Positions 17,096 to 26,207 of a stretch of DNA of 64,000 bases are shown in pieces (positions within the stretch are counted from its first letter, which is position 1; the number at the start of each line of letters is the position of its first letter). The stretch comes from Paucibacter aquatile. GTDB lineage: Bacteria; Pseudomonadota; Gammaproteobacteria; Burkholderiales; Burkholderiaceae_C. Both the position numbers and the translations under genes were made by a program. A model generated the notes under the pieces. It searched no databases, had not been told where the DNA came from, and was given only the letters and a program-made list of their open reading frames with translations. Location: the NCBI RefSeq assembly GCF_002885975.1, contig NZ_POSP01000003.1:372001-436000 (forward strand), read 5' to 3'.

Positions 17096-18514
17096 GCGTT
17101 TCACAACAATTTCTTGTTCGAACAGTTCCAGCACCGCGTCGACGCTGGGCGTTTGCACACGCCCGCACACCAATGCCCGCACCGGCATGGCCAGCTGAGG
17201 CATCTTCAGGCCATGCGCGCCGATGGTTTCCTTGATGGCGGCGGCAATGACGGGCTTGCTCCACTCAGGCAGTGCTTCAAGCTTGTCCGCCAGCGCAGCC
17301 AGGGCCGGCTTCACCGCGTCCGTGACATGCGCCGCCAGATCCTCGGCCGAGGGGCTGACCGGGCCGAAGTACATGGCCAGCCAGTCGGCCAGAGCCACGG
17401 TCGTCGAACAACGGTCCTTGAACAGGCTGCACATGGGCGCGAGATTGGCGGCATCCACCTGCACGCCGCGTGCAGCGAAATGCGCCGCCACCAGCGCAGC
17501 CAGACGGCTGTCATCTGCCTGCTTGATGTATTGGCTGTTGACCCATTCCAGCTTGGCCGGGTCCCATTGCGCGGGGCTCTTGTTCAGATGGCTGCCATCG
17601 AACCAGGACACCAGTTGCTCGCGGCTGAACAGCTCGTCATCGCCGTGGCTCCATCCCAGGCGAGAGAGGTAGTTCAGCATGGCCTCGGGCAGGTAACCCC
17701 CCTCTTCGTAAGCCGTGACACTGACCGCGCCGCGGCGCTTGGACAGCTTCTGACCATCGTCACCCAGAATCACCGGCACATGGCCAAAGGCCGGCAGCGG
17801 CGCGCCGAGGGCACGGAAGATATTGATCTGCCAGGGCGTGTTGTTGACATGCTCATCACCGCGGAACACATGGCTGATCTGCATGTCCCAGTCGTCCACC
17901 ACCACGGCGAAGTTGTAGGTCGGCACACCCAGGCTGCCGGCCGGCGCGTCTTCAGCGGCGGGACGCACGATGATCAGGTCGTCAATCTCGCGGTTGTTGA
18001 TGGTGATGGGGCCCTTGACCAGATCATCCCAGGTGACGTCACCGTCCAGCGGATTCTTGAAACGCACCACCGGTGTCACACCGGCCGGCACGGGCGGCAG
18101 CACCTTGCCGGGCTCCGGGCGCCAGCGGCCGTCGTAACGGGTTTTCTCGCCGCGCGCGCGTTGAGCCTCGCGCATCTCGTCCAGCTCGGCGGGCGTGCAG
18201 TAGCAGCGGTAGGCCTTGCCTTCAGCGATCAATTGCTCGGCCACCGCGTGGTAGCGCTCCAGGCGCTGCATCTGGTAGATCGGGCCTTCGTCGTAGTCCA
18301 GGCCCAACCATTTCATCGAAGCCAGGATCTGCTCCACCGAATCCTGGGTGGAACGTGCCACATCGGTGTCCTCTATGCGCAGCACGAACTTGCCACCGTA
18401 GTGGCGGGCATAGGCCCAGGAGTACAGGGCTGTGCGGGCCGTGCCCAGGTGCAGAAAACCGGTCGGCGACGGCGCAATGCGGGTGCGCACGGGAGTGTTG
18501 GCGTGTTGGCTCAT
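17081..18514 (-). CDS. gltX: Glutamyl-tRNA synthetase
   Basis: A class I synthetase that charges tRNA-Glu. The 477-residue length is normal for the discriminating bacterial enzyme. The ATP-site signatures are PSPTGFLHLGTART (HIGH box equivalent HLGT at residues 22-25) and DGQKLSKRRG (KMSKS equivalent). The cysteine pair in YRCYCTPAEL lies in the zinc-binding region. Its ATG overlaps the metZ stop by 4 bases, placing it at the end of the long biosynthetic run. Two tRNA-Glu genes, its own substrate, lie within 1 kb downstream on the same strand. Confidence 0.97.
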   Translation of the reverse strand: MSQHANTPVRTRIAPSPTGFLHLGTARTALYSWAYARHYGGKFVLRIEDTDVARSTQDSVEQILASMKWLGLDYDEGPIYQMQRLERYHAVAEQLIAEGKAYRCYCTPAELDEMREAQRARGEKTRYDGRWRPEPGKVLPPVPAGVTPVVRFKNPLDGDVTWDDLVKGPITINNREIDDLIIVRPAAEDAPAGSLGVPTYNFAVVVDDWDMQISHVFRGDEHVNNTPWQINIFRALGAPLPAFGHVPVILGDDGQKLSKRRGAVSVTAYEEGGYLPEAMLNYLSRLGWSHGDDELFSREQLVSWFDGSHLNKSPAQWDPAKLEWVNSQYIKQADDSRLAALVAAHFAARGVQVDAANLAPMCSLFKDRCSTTVALADWLAMYFGPVSPSAEDLAAHVTDAVKPALAALADKLEALPEWSKPVIAAAIKETIGAHGLKMPQLAMPVRALVCGRVQTPSVDAVLELFEQEIVVKRLRSL

Positions 18515-19755
18515 AAGCTGTTCAAAGTGGAGAGGCCGCGGTTCAGGTCATCGGTGATGTCGTCGACATGCTCAAGACCGACGGCCAGACGGATCAAGCC
18601 CTGGCTGATGCCGGCGGCCTGGCGCTGGGCCTCGCTGAGGCGACCATGCGAGGTGGTGGCTGGGTGGGTGATGATGGATTTGGTGTCGCCCAGATTGGTG
18701 GCGATGCTGAGCACCCGGGTGCTGTTGATCACATGGAAGGCCGCGGCTCGCGCGGCCTCGGGCGTGTCGGCCTTCAGCTCGAAAGACAGGACCGCCCCGC
18801 CCTGCCCCGACTGCTGACGCATGGCCAGTTCATGCTGGGGATGCGAGGGCAAAGCCGGGCAGTACACCCGTGCCACCTCGGGCCGGGCCTCCAGCCAGCG
18901 GGCCACGGCCAGGGCTTGTTCGCTCTGGGCCTTCATGCGCAGGCTCAAGGTCTCCAGGCCTTTCAAAATGACCCAGGCGTTGAAAGGCGAGAGCACCATG
19001 CCGGCCGTGCGCATTACCGGGCCGAACACGTCCTTGATCAGGCGATTGGGGCCACATAGCGCACCGCCCATGACCCGGCCTTGGCCGTCCATGTACTTGG
19101 TGGCCGAGTGCATGACCAAGTCGGCGCCAAAGCGCGTGGGCTGCTGCAGCGCCGGCGTCGAATAGGTGTTGTCCACCACCAGCAGCGCACCGGCACCATG
19201 GGCGATATCGGCCAGGGCGCGGATGTCGCAGACCTCGGTCAGCGGGTTGGTCGGCGTCTCGGCGAACAGCAGCCGGGTGTTGGGGCGCAGGGCCGCGCGC
19301 CATTCGGCTAGCTCGGTCTGCGAAACGAACGTCGTCTCCACCCCGAACTTGCCAAACTCCTTGGCGAACAGATTGATGGTGGTGCCGAAAACCGAGCGCG
19401 AGCACAGCACATGGTCGCCCGCCTTGAGCAAGCCCATGCAGAGCAGCAGGATGGCGCTCATGCCGGTGGCGGTGGCGATGGCGCCTTCGGTGCCTTCCAT
19501 GGCGGCCAGGCGCGCTTCCAGGCTGCGCACCGTCGGGTTGCTGGTGCGCGAGTAGGTGAAGTCTTCCGAGTCGGCAAAGCGCTGGGCCGAGGTGGCTGCG
19601 TCCGGCTGCACATAGGCGCTGGTCAGGAACAGGCCTTCTGAGTTTTCGCAATGCTGGCTGGGCGGCAAGGCCGTGCGCACGGCCAGAGTCTCGGGGCGCA
19701 GGCCCTCGGGCAGCGTGGCGCGGGCGATGCGGCGGGCTTCCTCGCTCATGCTCAT
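18511..19755 (-). CDS. metZ: O-succinylhomoserine sulfhydrylase (MetZ)
   Basis: A Cys/Met-metabolism PLP enzyme that makes homocysteine directly from O-succinylhomoserine and sulfide. Family features are YSRTSNPTVRSLE, ATATGMSAILL, the cofactor segment LLVVDNTYSTPALQ and the lysine motif MHSATKYMDGQGRVMGG. The position directly after purF, as in Pseudomonas, supports MetZ over MetB or MetC. Its ATG overlaps the purF stop (ATGA). The start could also be the ATG two codons later. Confidence 0.93.
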   Translation of the reverse strand: MSMSEEARRIARATLPEGLRPETLAVRTALPPSQHCENSEGLFLTSAYVQPDAATSAQRFADSEDFTYSRTSNPTVRSLEARLAAMEGTEGAIATATGMSAILLLCMGLLKAGDHVLCSRSVFGTTINLFAKEFGKFGVETTFVSQTELAEWRAALRPNTRLLFAETPTNPLTEVCDIRALADIAHGAGALLVVDNTYSTPALQQPTRFGADLVMHSATKYMDGQGRVMGGALCGPNRLIKDVFGPVMRTAGMVLSPFNAWVILKGLETLSLRMKAQSEQALAVARWLEARPEVARVYCPALPSHPQHELAMRQQSGQGGAVLSFELKADTPEAARAAAFHVINSTRVLSIATNLGDTKSIITHPATTSHGRLSEAQRQAAGISQGLIRLAVGLEHVDDITDDLNRGLSTLNSL

Positions 19756-21266
19756 TGGCCCTCGCCCCCGCTTTGCAGGGCCAGGCGGGTGCGGGCCGGG
19801 CCGTCTTCTTCGTCGCCCTGGGCGCGGCGCTGGGCTTCAAGCTTGGCGAAGTCTTCGGCGGTCACATCGCCGGTGATGTAGCGGCCGTCGAAGCAGGACG
19901 CTTCAAAGCCTTGCAGATTCGGCTGCAGGGCCGCGACCACGCGCTTCATTGCATCCACATCCTGGTAGATCAGCGCATCGGCGCCGATGAAAGCGCGGAT
20001 CTCTTCGATACTGCGGTTGTGCGCCACCAGCTCTTCGCTGGTCGGCATGTCGATGCCGTAGACATTGCGGAAGCGCACCGGCGGCGCGGCCGAGGCCAGA
20101 TAGACCTTGCGCGCACCGGCCTCGCGGGCCATCTGCACGATCTCCTTGGAGGTGGTGCCGCGCACGATGGAGTCATCGACCAGCAGCACATTGCGGCCCT
20201 TGAACTCCAGGCCGATGGCGTTGAGCTTTTGGCGCACCGACTTCTTGCGCGCGCCCTGTCCCGGCATGATGAAGGTTCGGCCGACGTAGCGGTTCTTCAC
20301 AAAGCCTTCGCGGTAGGGCTTGCCGATGCGATGGGCCAGCTGCATGGCCGAGGGGCGGCTCGATTCCGGGATCGGGATCACCACATCGATGTCGCTGGGC
20401 GGCATGGTCGAGATCAGGCGCTGCGCCAGCGTCTCGCCCATGTTCAGACGGGCCTGGTAGACCGAGATGCCGTCCATCACCGAATCCGGGCGGGCCAGGT
20501 AGACGAACTCGAACATGCAGGGGTTCAGCGTCGGGTTCTCGGCGCATTGCTGGGTGTGCAGCGTGCCGTTCATGTCGATGAACAAGGCCTCGCCGGGCGC
20601 CACATCGCGCACCAGCTGGAAGCCGTTGCCTTCCAGCGCCACGCTCTCGCTGGCCACCATGAATTCGCCATCGGCCGCCTGGCCGAAGCACAGTGGGCGG
20701 ATGCCGAAGGGGTCGCGGAACGCCAGCAAGCCATGGCCGGCGATCAGGGCGATCACGGCATAGCTGCCCTTGATGCGCTTGTGCACGGCACGCACGGCCT
20801 GGAACACGGCCTCGGGGCTCAGCGGCAGGTCGCGCGCGACCTGCTCCAGCTCATGCGCCAGCACATTGAGCAGCACCTCGGAGTCGCTCTCGGTGTTGAT
20901 GTGGCGGCGGTCGATGTCGAACAGCTCGGTCTTCAGGCCTTGCGCATTGGTCAGGTTGCCGTTGTGCACCAGCACCAAACCAAACGGCGCGTTGACGTAG
21001 AAGGGCTGGGCCTCTTCCTCGTTGTAGGCATTGCCGGCAGTCGGGTAGCGCACCTGGCCCAGGCCGATGCTGCCTGGCAGCGCGCGCATATTGCGGGTGC
21101 GGAAGACGTCGCGCACCATGCCGCGCGCCTTGTGCATGAAGCACTTGTTGCCCTGCATCGTGACGATGCCCGCCGCATCCTGACCGCGGTGCTGCAGCAG
21201 CAGCAAGGCGTCATAAATCAGCTGATTGACAGGGGAACGGGAGATGACGCCAACGATGCCGCACAT
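19752..21266 (-). CDS. purF: Amidophosphoribosyltransferase (PurF)
   Basis: PurF performs the first committed step of purine synthesis, PRPP plus glutamine to phosphoribosylamine. After removal of Met1, Cys2 of MCGIVG is the N-terminal nucleophile of the glutaminase domain; this fixes the start at 21266 even though the frame is open to 21338. The glutaminase domain shows RGQDAAG and GNAYNEEEAQPF. The phosphoribosyltransferase domain has the PRPP loop NVLLVDDSIVRGTTSKEIV. The length is 504 residues. It is followed by metZ with a 4-base overlap. Confidence 0.97.
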   Translation of the reverse strand: MCGIVGVISRSPVNQLIYDALLLLQHRGQDAAGIVTMQGNKCFMHKARGMVRDVFRTRNMRALPGSIGLGQVRYPTAGNAYNEEEAQPFYVNAPFGLVLVHNGNLTNAQGLKTELFDIDRRHINTESDSEVLLNVLAHELEQVARDLPLSPEAVFQAVRAVHKRIKGSYAVIALIAGHGLLAFRDPFGIRPLCFGQAADGEFMVASESVALEGNGFQLVRDVAPGEALFIDMNGTLHTQQCAENPTLNPCMFEFVYLARPDSVMDGISVYQARLNMGETLAQRLISTMPPSDIDVVIPIPESSRPSAMQLAHRIGKPYREGFVKNRYVGRTFIMPGQGARKKSVRQKLNAIGLEFKGRNVLLVDDSIVRGTTSKEIVQMAREAGARKVYLASAAPPVRFRNVYGIDMPTSEELVAHNRSIEEIRAFIGADALIYQDVDAMKRVVAALQPNLQGFEASCFDGRYITGDVTAEDFAKLEAQRRAQGDEEDGPARTRLALQSGGEGQ

Positions 21267-21357
21267 GGCTTTTCCTTCTCTGGATGAGACTTTTCTACGC
21301 AATACCCAGCGGCGCCACGAGGCACCGCTCCAACTCACACCGGCCCGAGCTTGTGGC

Positions 21358-21846
21358 TCAGGCCGGCAATCGATTCACCACCGCCTCCGGCAGCAGCGGC
21401 CGCAAGGCGCCCAGCACCTGATGCAGCTGCGGCGCCAGCCGCGATTCCTGCCAGGCCGGCCACTGGGCCGCCGGCGTCATCTGCACCAGCACCACCAGCA
21501 ACAAGGCCAGCAACAGCCCCCGCAGCGCGCCAAATCCGGCGCCCGCCAAACGGTCCAACACACTCAGAGGCGAGGCCTGGATCAAGGCCCGCAGCAGTTT
21601 CGCACCCAGGCCCCAGAGCAACAAGACCAGGGCAAAACTCAGCACAAGGCCCAAGCCCGCACTCAGGCTCGGCCCCAGACGCTGCTGGGGCAACCAGGCC
21701 TGCAGCCAGGGCGACACATGCGGCGCGGCCAGGTAGGCCACCAGCCAGCCGGCCAGCGACAGCAACTCGAACACCAAACCCCGCCACAGGCCAACCAGCA
21801 CGGACAGCAGCAAGAGGCTCAGCAGGGTCAGGTCCACCCAGCTCAT
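21358..21846 (-). CDS. cvpA: CvpA family membrane protein
   Basis: A 162-residue inner-membrane protein with four predicted helices. The family N-terminus (WVDLTLLSLLLLSVLVGLWRGLVFELLSL) and the FGALRGLLLALLLV segment are clear. In E. coli cvpA is needed for colicin V production and lies directly upstream of purF, as here; its molecular function is poorly defined. It is 91 bases upstream of purF. Confidence 0.93.
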   Translation of the reverse strand: MSWVDLTLLSLLLLSVLVGLWRGLVFELLSLAGWLVAYLAAPHVSPWLQAWLPQQRLGPSLSAGLGLVLSFALVLLLWGLGAKLLRALIQASPLSVLDRLAGAGFGALRGLLLALLLVVLVQMTPAAQWPAWQESRLAPQLHQVLGALRPLLPEAVVNRLPA

Positions 21847-21904
21847 GGTGCGCCATGCTCCCGCGCAAGTCGCGCATGCCCCAGCAAGGCGGCCTTGTGC
21901 AGCA

Positions 21905-22885
21905 TCAAAGTGTCAGCACCGCAGCCGACAAACCGGCCGATTTCAGCTTGGCCGCGGCTTTGTCCGCCTCGTCGCGGCTGGCATACGGGCCCAGGCGCAC
22001 GCGGATGCGCTTGCCTGCGGCGGTGTCCACAGCCTGGGTGTAGGTCTTGAGGCCCAGACGCTCGACCTTCATGCGAACCTCCTGCGCCGATTTGCTGTCG
22101 GCGTAGGCGCCGATCTGCAAGATGTGGCGTGCGCCCGCTGCGGCGTCGCCGGCCTTGCTGGCCGATGCAGCGGCTGTGCCGCTGCCACTGCGGCCTTCGA
22201 GCAAAGCCTGCACGCGGGCGGCCTCGGGGCTGTGGTTGCTGCTGTTGGCGGCGGCATTGCGCTTGTCGGCGGCCCTTTCGGCAGCCTTGTCTGCGGCCTT
22301 GTCGGCAGGCTTTTCTGCGCTCGGCTTGGTGCTGGCCTTTTCGGCGTGCTTGTCAGCCAGCTTCTCGGCGGGCTTGTCGACCAGTCGCTCGATCGGCTTG
22401 ACCGGAGGCTTCTCGGCCACCTTTTCTGCCGCCTTTTCGATCGCCTTTTCAGCCACCTTGGCCGGAGCGGGAACCGGCAGCGGGGTCGGCGCCGCGTTGG
22501 ACGCCACCTTGCCCTCGCTGGCACGGCTACTGCCTGCTGCGGTGTTGGCGGAAGACTTGGCCACCTCGAATTCGTCCTCGGAGGCCAGTGTCGGCAGGCT
22601 TTGCTGGGGCAGCTGCTGAGCCTGTGCCGGACGCGCTTGCGGAATCGCCAGCGGCGCCGCGCCGTCCTTGCTGGGGATCTGGATCGGCAGGTCCACCGGG
22701 ATGGGCCGCGGCTGGGTCTCAAACACCAGCGGGAAGCCGATCACACCCACACCCACCAGCACCGCGGCACCGATCAAGCGATGGCGTGCGCGCAGGCGCA
22801 GCTGCTGCACCGCATCGGCCGAATCCGACACCCGCTTGGCAGCCGGTGCGGCCTTGTCGCGCTTGAAAAAGGACAGCAAACCCAT
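21905..22885 (-). CDS. dedD: SPOR-domain inner-membrane protein, DedD-like
   Basis: A 326-residue protein with a short cytoplasmic N-terminus (MGLLSFFKRDK), one membrane segment (about 36-54) and a long Ala/Lys/Glu/Pro-rich low-complexity linker. The C-terminal SPOR domain runs from HILQIGAYADSKSAQEVR to AKLKSAGLSAAVL, with the conserved RVRLGPYASRDEAD. SPOR domains bind denuded glycan at the division septum. The linker carries many repeats of the form AEKxADKxAE. The start at 22885 is chosen by the family N-terminus; the frame is open to 22945. Its place between folC and cvpA matches E. coli dedD. Confidence 0.92.
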   Translation of the reverse strand: MGLLSFFKRDKAAPAAKRVSDSADAVQQLRLRARHRLIGAAVLVGVGVIGFPLVFETQPRPIPVDLPIQIPSKDGAAPLAIPQARPAQAQQLPQQSLPTLASEDEFEVAKSSANTAAGSSRASEGKVASNAAPTPLPVPAPAKVAEKAIEKAAEKVAEKPPVKPIERLVDKPAEKLADKHAEKASTKPSAEKPADKAADKAAERAADKRNAAANSSNHSPEAARVQALLEGRSGSGTAAASASKAGDAAAGARHILQIGAYADSKSAQEVRMKVERLGLKTYTQAVDTAAGKRIRVRLGPYASRDEADKAAAKLKSAGLSAAVLTL

Positions 22886-23034
22886 GGCAAGAAATCCGGC
22901 CTGCGCCGAGGTGAAGGACAGCGTTGACGATGGAAAGCGAAGCACCGGAGCGGGTGAGGCGTCCGGCCTCGGCGCTTCAGCGCCGCACCGAACACCCCGC
23001 CCGGCCGCCCGGAGAATCCGGCGACCCAGCCCGA

Positions 23035-24402
23035 TCAGGCGGTGGGGAATTGCGGTGGCGGCACCGCTTCTGACGGCGGTTTGTGGGACTGCAAACGGGG
23101 GACACCGTTCTTGAGTACGCCACCCACTGTGTAGAAGGAACCGAAGACCAGAATTCTATCAGCGGGGTCTGCCTCGGCCGCCGCGGCCGCCAGGGCGTCG
23201 AGCGGCTGCGCATGGGTGTGCAGCAGCACCTGCGGCGGTGCCTTCAGGCGCCCTTCGGCCTGCAGGGCCGCGAACTGAGCCTGCAAATCGGCGGCGCTGG
23301 CGGCACGGGGCAGTTCCAGATTGCAGAAATGCCAGACGTCAACCAGCGGGGCCATGCGCTGGAAGATGCCGGCCAGGTCCTTGTCGGCCATGGCGCCAAA
23401 GACAGCATGGGTGCGCGGGTAGAAGCCCATCTGGTCCAGATTCTGGGCCAGGGCCGCCACCGCATGCGGGTTGTGCGCCACGTCCAGCACCAGGGCCGGC
23501 TGGCCGGCCACGACCTGGAAGCGTCCGGGCAGCTCCACCAAGGCCAGGCCGGTGCGCACCGCCTGCGCGCTGATCGGCAGGCGCTCGTACAAGGCCTCGA
23601 ACACCGCCAGCACACCGGCCGCATTGAGCAGCTGATTGACGCCGCGCAGCGCCGGATAGGCCAGGCCGCTGAAGCGGCGCTCGCGGCCCGACCATTGCCA
23701 CTGCTGGCGATCGCCGCTGTAGCTGAAATCAACCCCCAGCTGGCGCAGATCGGCGCCGATCTCGGCGGCGCGTGCCGCCAGGCTGTCCGGCGGCATGGGG
23801 TCGCTGACGATCACGGTGCGGCCGGCGCGCATGATGCCGGCTTTCTCGCGGCCCACCGACTCACGGTCCGGCCCCAGGTACTCGGTGTGATCCAGGTCGA
23901 TGCTGGTGATGACGGCGCAGTCGCCGTCGATGCAGTTGACGGCATCCAGGCGCCCGCCCAGCCCCACCTCGAGAATCACCAGATCCAGCGGCTCGGCCGC
24001 CAGACGGCGCATGATGGCCAGGGTGGTGAACTCGAAGTAGCTCAGCGTCATCTCGCCGCGCGCCGCCTCCACCGCCTCGAAATGCGGCAGCAGGCTCTCG
24101 GCCTCCACCGGCGCGCCGTTCACGCGGCAGCGCTCCTGGAAATGAACCAGATGCGGCTTGATGTAGAGGCCCACGCGGTAGCCCGCCTGCAAGGCGATGG
24201 ACTCCAGCATGGCGCAGGTCGAACCCTTGCCATTGGTGCCCGCCACCACCACCACCGGCGGCTCGAAGTTCAAGCCCAAGCGCTCGCGCAAGGTGGTGAC
24301 CCGGTCCAGGGTCATGTCGATGGTCTTGGGGTGCAGGCGCTCGCAATGGGCCAGCCAGTCGTCCAGAGTGGCAGGCACGGGCGTGAGGTTCTGAGAGGTC
24401 AT
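23035..24402 (-). CDS. folC: Dihydrofolate synthase / folylpolyglutamate synthase
   Basis: A Mur-ligase-family enzyme that adds glutamate to dihydropteroate and then to folates. The ATP loop VVVAGTNGKGSTCAMLES is near residues 51-68. The segments LEVGLGGRLDAVN and ITSIDLDHTEYLG carry the usual metal and substrate residues, and LVLDVAHNPHAVAAL starts the C-terminal domain. The length of 455 residues is slightly long because of a Pro-rich tail. It is transcribed after accD, separated by a possible terminator hairpin. Confidence 0.96.
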   Translation of the reverse strand: MTSQNLTPVPATLDDWLAHCERLHPKTIDMTLDRVTTLRERLGLNFEPPVVVVAGTNGKGSTCAMLESIALQAGYRVGLYIKPHLVHFQERCRVNGAPVEAESLLPHFEAVEAARGEMTLSYFEFTTLAIMRRLAAEPLDLVILEVGLGGRLDAVNCIDGDCAVITSIDLDHTEYLGPDRESVGREKAGIMRAGRTVIVSDPMPPDSLAARAAEIGADLRQLGVDFSYSGDRQQWQWSGRERRFSGLAYPALRGVNQLLNAAGVLAVFEALYERLPISAQAVRTGLALVELPGRFQVVAGQPALVLDVAHNPHAVAALAQNLDQMGFYPRTHAVFGAMADKDLAGIFQRMAPLVDVWHFCNLELPRAASAADLQAQFAALQAEGRLKAPPQVLLHTHAQPLDALAAAAAEADPADRILVFGSFYTVGGVLKNGVPRLQSHKPPSEAVPPPQFPTA

Positions 24403-24420
24403 GGCGAAGAAAACGCTTCC

Positions 24421-24459
24421 AGCAAAGAAAGACGGCCAGACCTTGTGGGCCTGGCCGTG
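24421..24459 (-). terminator. Hairpin between accD and folC
   Basis: ACGGCCAG / CTGGCCGT forms an 8-bp stem extended by further pairs around a short loop. On the minus strand it is followed by an interrupted T tract (CTTTCTTTG). It may attenuate transcription from accD into folC. Confidence 0.55.
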
Positions 24460-24502
24460 TGGGGTGAGGAGCGAGGGCTCAGACAGCGGCTGCCAAGGCA
24501 GC

Positions 24503-25375
24503 TCAGGCCACGGCGTCCGAGCTCTGGCGTTGCAGCATGGCCAGTGAGCGGGCGATGGTCTCGCGCAGTTCGCGGCGGTCCACGATCATGTCCACGGCGC
24601 CCTTTTCCATCAGGAACTCGGCGCGCTGGAAGCCAGCGGGCAGCTTCTCGCGCACGGTGTTCTCGATCACGCGCGGGCCGGCGAAGCCGATCAGCGCCTT
24701 GGGCTCGGCGATCACCACATCACCGACAAAGGCAAAGGAGGCCGACACGCCGCCCATGGTCGGGTCGGTCAGCACGCTGATGTAGGGCAGCTTGGCTTTG
24801 GCCAGACGGGTCAGGGCCGCATTGGTCTTGGCCATCTGCATCAGGCTCAAAAGGCCTTCTTGCATGCGGGCGCCGCCGGTGGCGGTGTAGCAGATGAACG
24901 GAGTCTTTTGCTCGATGGCGGTTTCCACGCCACGCACAAAGCGCTCACCGACCACCGAACCCATGGAGCCGCCCATGAAGTTGAACTCGAAGCAGGCCAC
25001 CACCACCGGCAGCGTCATCACGGCGCCGCCCATGACGATCAGCGCGTCGGTTTCGCCGGTGTGCTCCAGCGCTTCCTTCAGGCGATCGGGGTACTTTTTG
25101 CTGTCCTTGAACTTCAGCGCGTCCACCGGCAGCACTTCCTGTCCGATCTCGTAGCGGCCTTCGCCGTCGAGGAAGGCATCCAGGCGAGCCCGGGCACCGA
25201 TGCGGTGGTGGTGGCTGCACTTGGGGCAGACGTTGACGTTCTTTTCCAGATCGGTCTTGTAGAGCACCGTCTCGCAGGACGGGCACTTGATCCACAAACC
25301 TTCCGGCACCATGCGGCGCTCGGTCGGGTCGGTTTGCTGCATCTTGGGCGGCAACAGTTTCTCAAGCCAACTCAC
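24503..25375 (-). CDS. accD: Acetyl-CoA carboxylase carboxyltransferase subunit beta
   Basis: The beta half of the carboxyltransferase that makes malonyl-CoA for fatty-acid synthesis. The N-terminal zinc ribbon is present as CPSC (about 31-34) and CPKC (about 50-53). The crotonase-fold part shows FMGGSMGSVVGERFVRG, SATGGARMQEG-like ATGGARMQEGLLSLMQM and DPTMGGVSASFA. The start codon is GTG at 25375. The length of 290 residues is normal. The partner accA is not in the window. Confidence 0.97.
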   Translation of the reverse strand: MSWLEKLLPPKMQQTDPTERRMVPEGLWIKCPSCETVLYKTDLEKNVNVCPKCSHHHRIGARARLDAFLDGEGRYEIGQEVLPVDALKFKDSKKYPDRLKEALEHTGETDALIVMGGAVMTLPVVVACFEFNFMGGSMGSVVGERFVRGVETAIEQKTPFICYTATGGARMQEGLLSLMQMAKTNAALTRLAKAKLPYISVLTDPTMGGVSASFAFVGDVVIAEPKALIGFAGPRVIENTVREKLPAGFQRAEFLMEKGAVDMIVDRRELRETIARSLAMLQRQSSDAVA

Positions 25376-25409
25376 AAGCAGACTCCTTTGTTCTGGTTCT
25401 CAGGTCAGG

Positions 25410-26207
25410 CTACGCATCGAGCGCAGCACGGATCTCGCGGATGAACTGGGCACCCGTCAAAGCGACATTATCGCGTGTCTGCGTCTCCAGCAGCTCGACC
25501 AGGCGAGAACCGATCACCACCGCGTCCGAAACATCGGCCACGGCCCGGGCGGTGGCCGCATCGCGGATGCCAAAACCCACACCCACCGGCACGCTGACAT
25601 GCTGCCGGATGCGCGGGATCATCTCGGCCACGGCCGCGGTGTTCAGGTGGCCCGCGCCGGTCACGCCCTTGAGCGAGACGTAGTAGACATAGCCGCTGGC
25701 GATCTTGCCGATGCGGGCCATGCGCGCCTCGGTCGAGGTGGGCGCCAGCAGGAAGATCGGGTCAAGGCCACGCGCCTGCAGCAGAGCGGCGAAGGTCTCG
25801 CACTCCTCGGGCGGGTAGTCCACCACCAGCACGCCGTCGACACCGGCTGCCGCCGCATCGTCGACAAAACGGGCAATGCCGTAGCGCTCGATCGGGTTGG
25901 CATAGCCCATCAGCACCACCGGCGTGACATCGTCGGCCTGGCGGAATTCGCGCACATCGGCCAGCACGCGGGCCAAGCCTATGCCTTTTTGCAAGGCACG
26001 CTCGGCCGCACGCTGGATCACCGGGCCGTCCGCCATGGGGTCAGAGAACGGCACGCCCAGCTCGATCACATCGGCGCCGGCCTCGGCCATGGCGCGCATC
26101 AGCGGCACCGTGGTTTCGGGGTAGGGATCACCGGTGTGGACGAAGGGGATCAGGGCCTTGCGGCCTTGTGCGGCCAGACGGGCGAAGGTGGCTTGGATGC
26201 GGCTCAT
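25410..26207 (-). CDS. trpA: Tryptophan synthase alpha chain
   Basis: TrpA cleaves indole-3-glycerol phosphate to indole, which is channelled to TrpB. Family motifs are LIPFVHTGDPYPETT with the catalytic-region residues, ELGVPFSDPMADGPVIQ with the catalytic Asp, and VGVGFGIRDAATAR for phosphate binding. The length of 265 residues is standard. Its ATG at 26205-26207 shares one base with the trpB stop (TGATG), which indicates coupled translation of the two subunits. Confidence 0.97.
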   Translation of the reverse strand: MSRIQATFARLAAQGRKALIPFVHTGDPYPETTVPLMRAMAEAGADVIELGVPFSDPMADGPVIQRAAERALQKGIGLARVLADVREFRQADDVTPVVLMGYANPIERYGIARFVDDAAAAGVDGVLVVDYPPEECETFAALLQARGLDPIFLLAPTSTEARMARIGKIASGYVYYVSLKGVTGAGHLNTAAVAEMIPRIRQHVSVPVGVGFGIRDAATARAVADVSDAVVIGSRLVELLETQTRDNVALTGAQFIREIRAALDA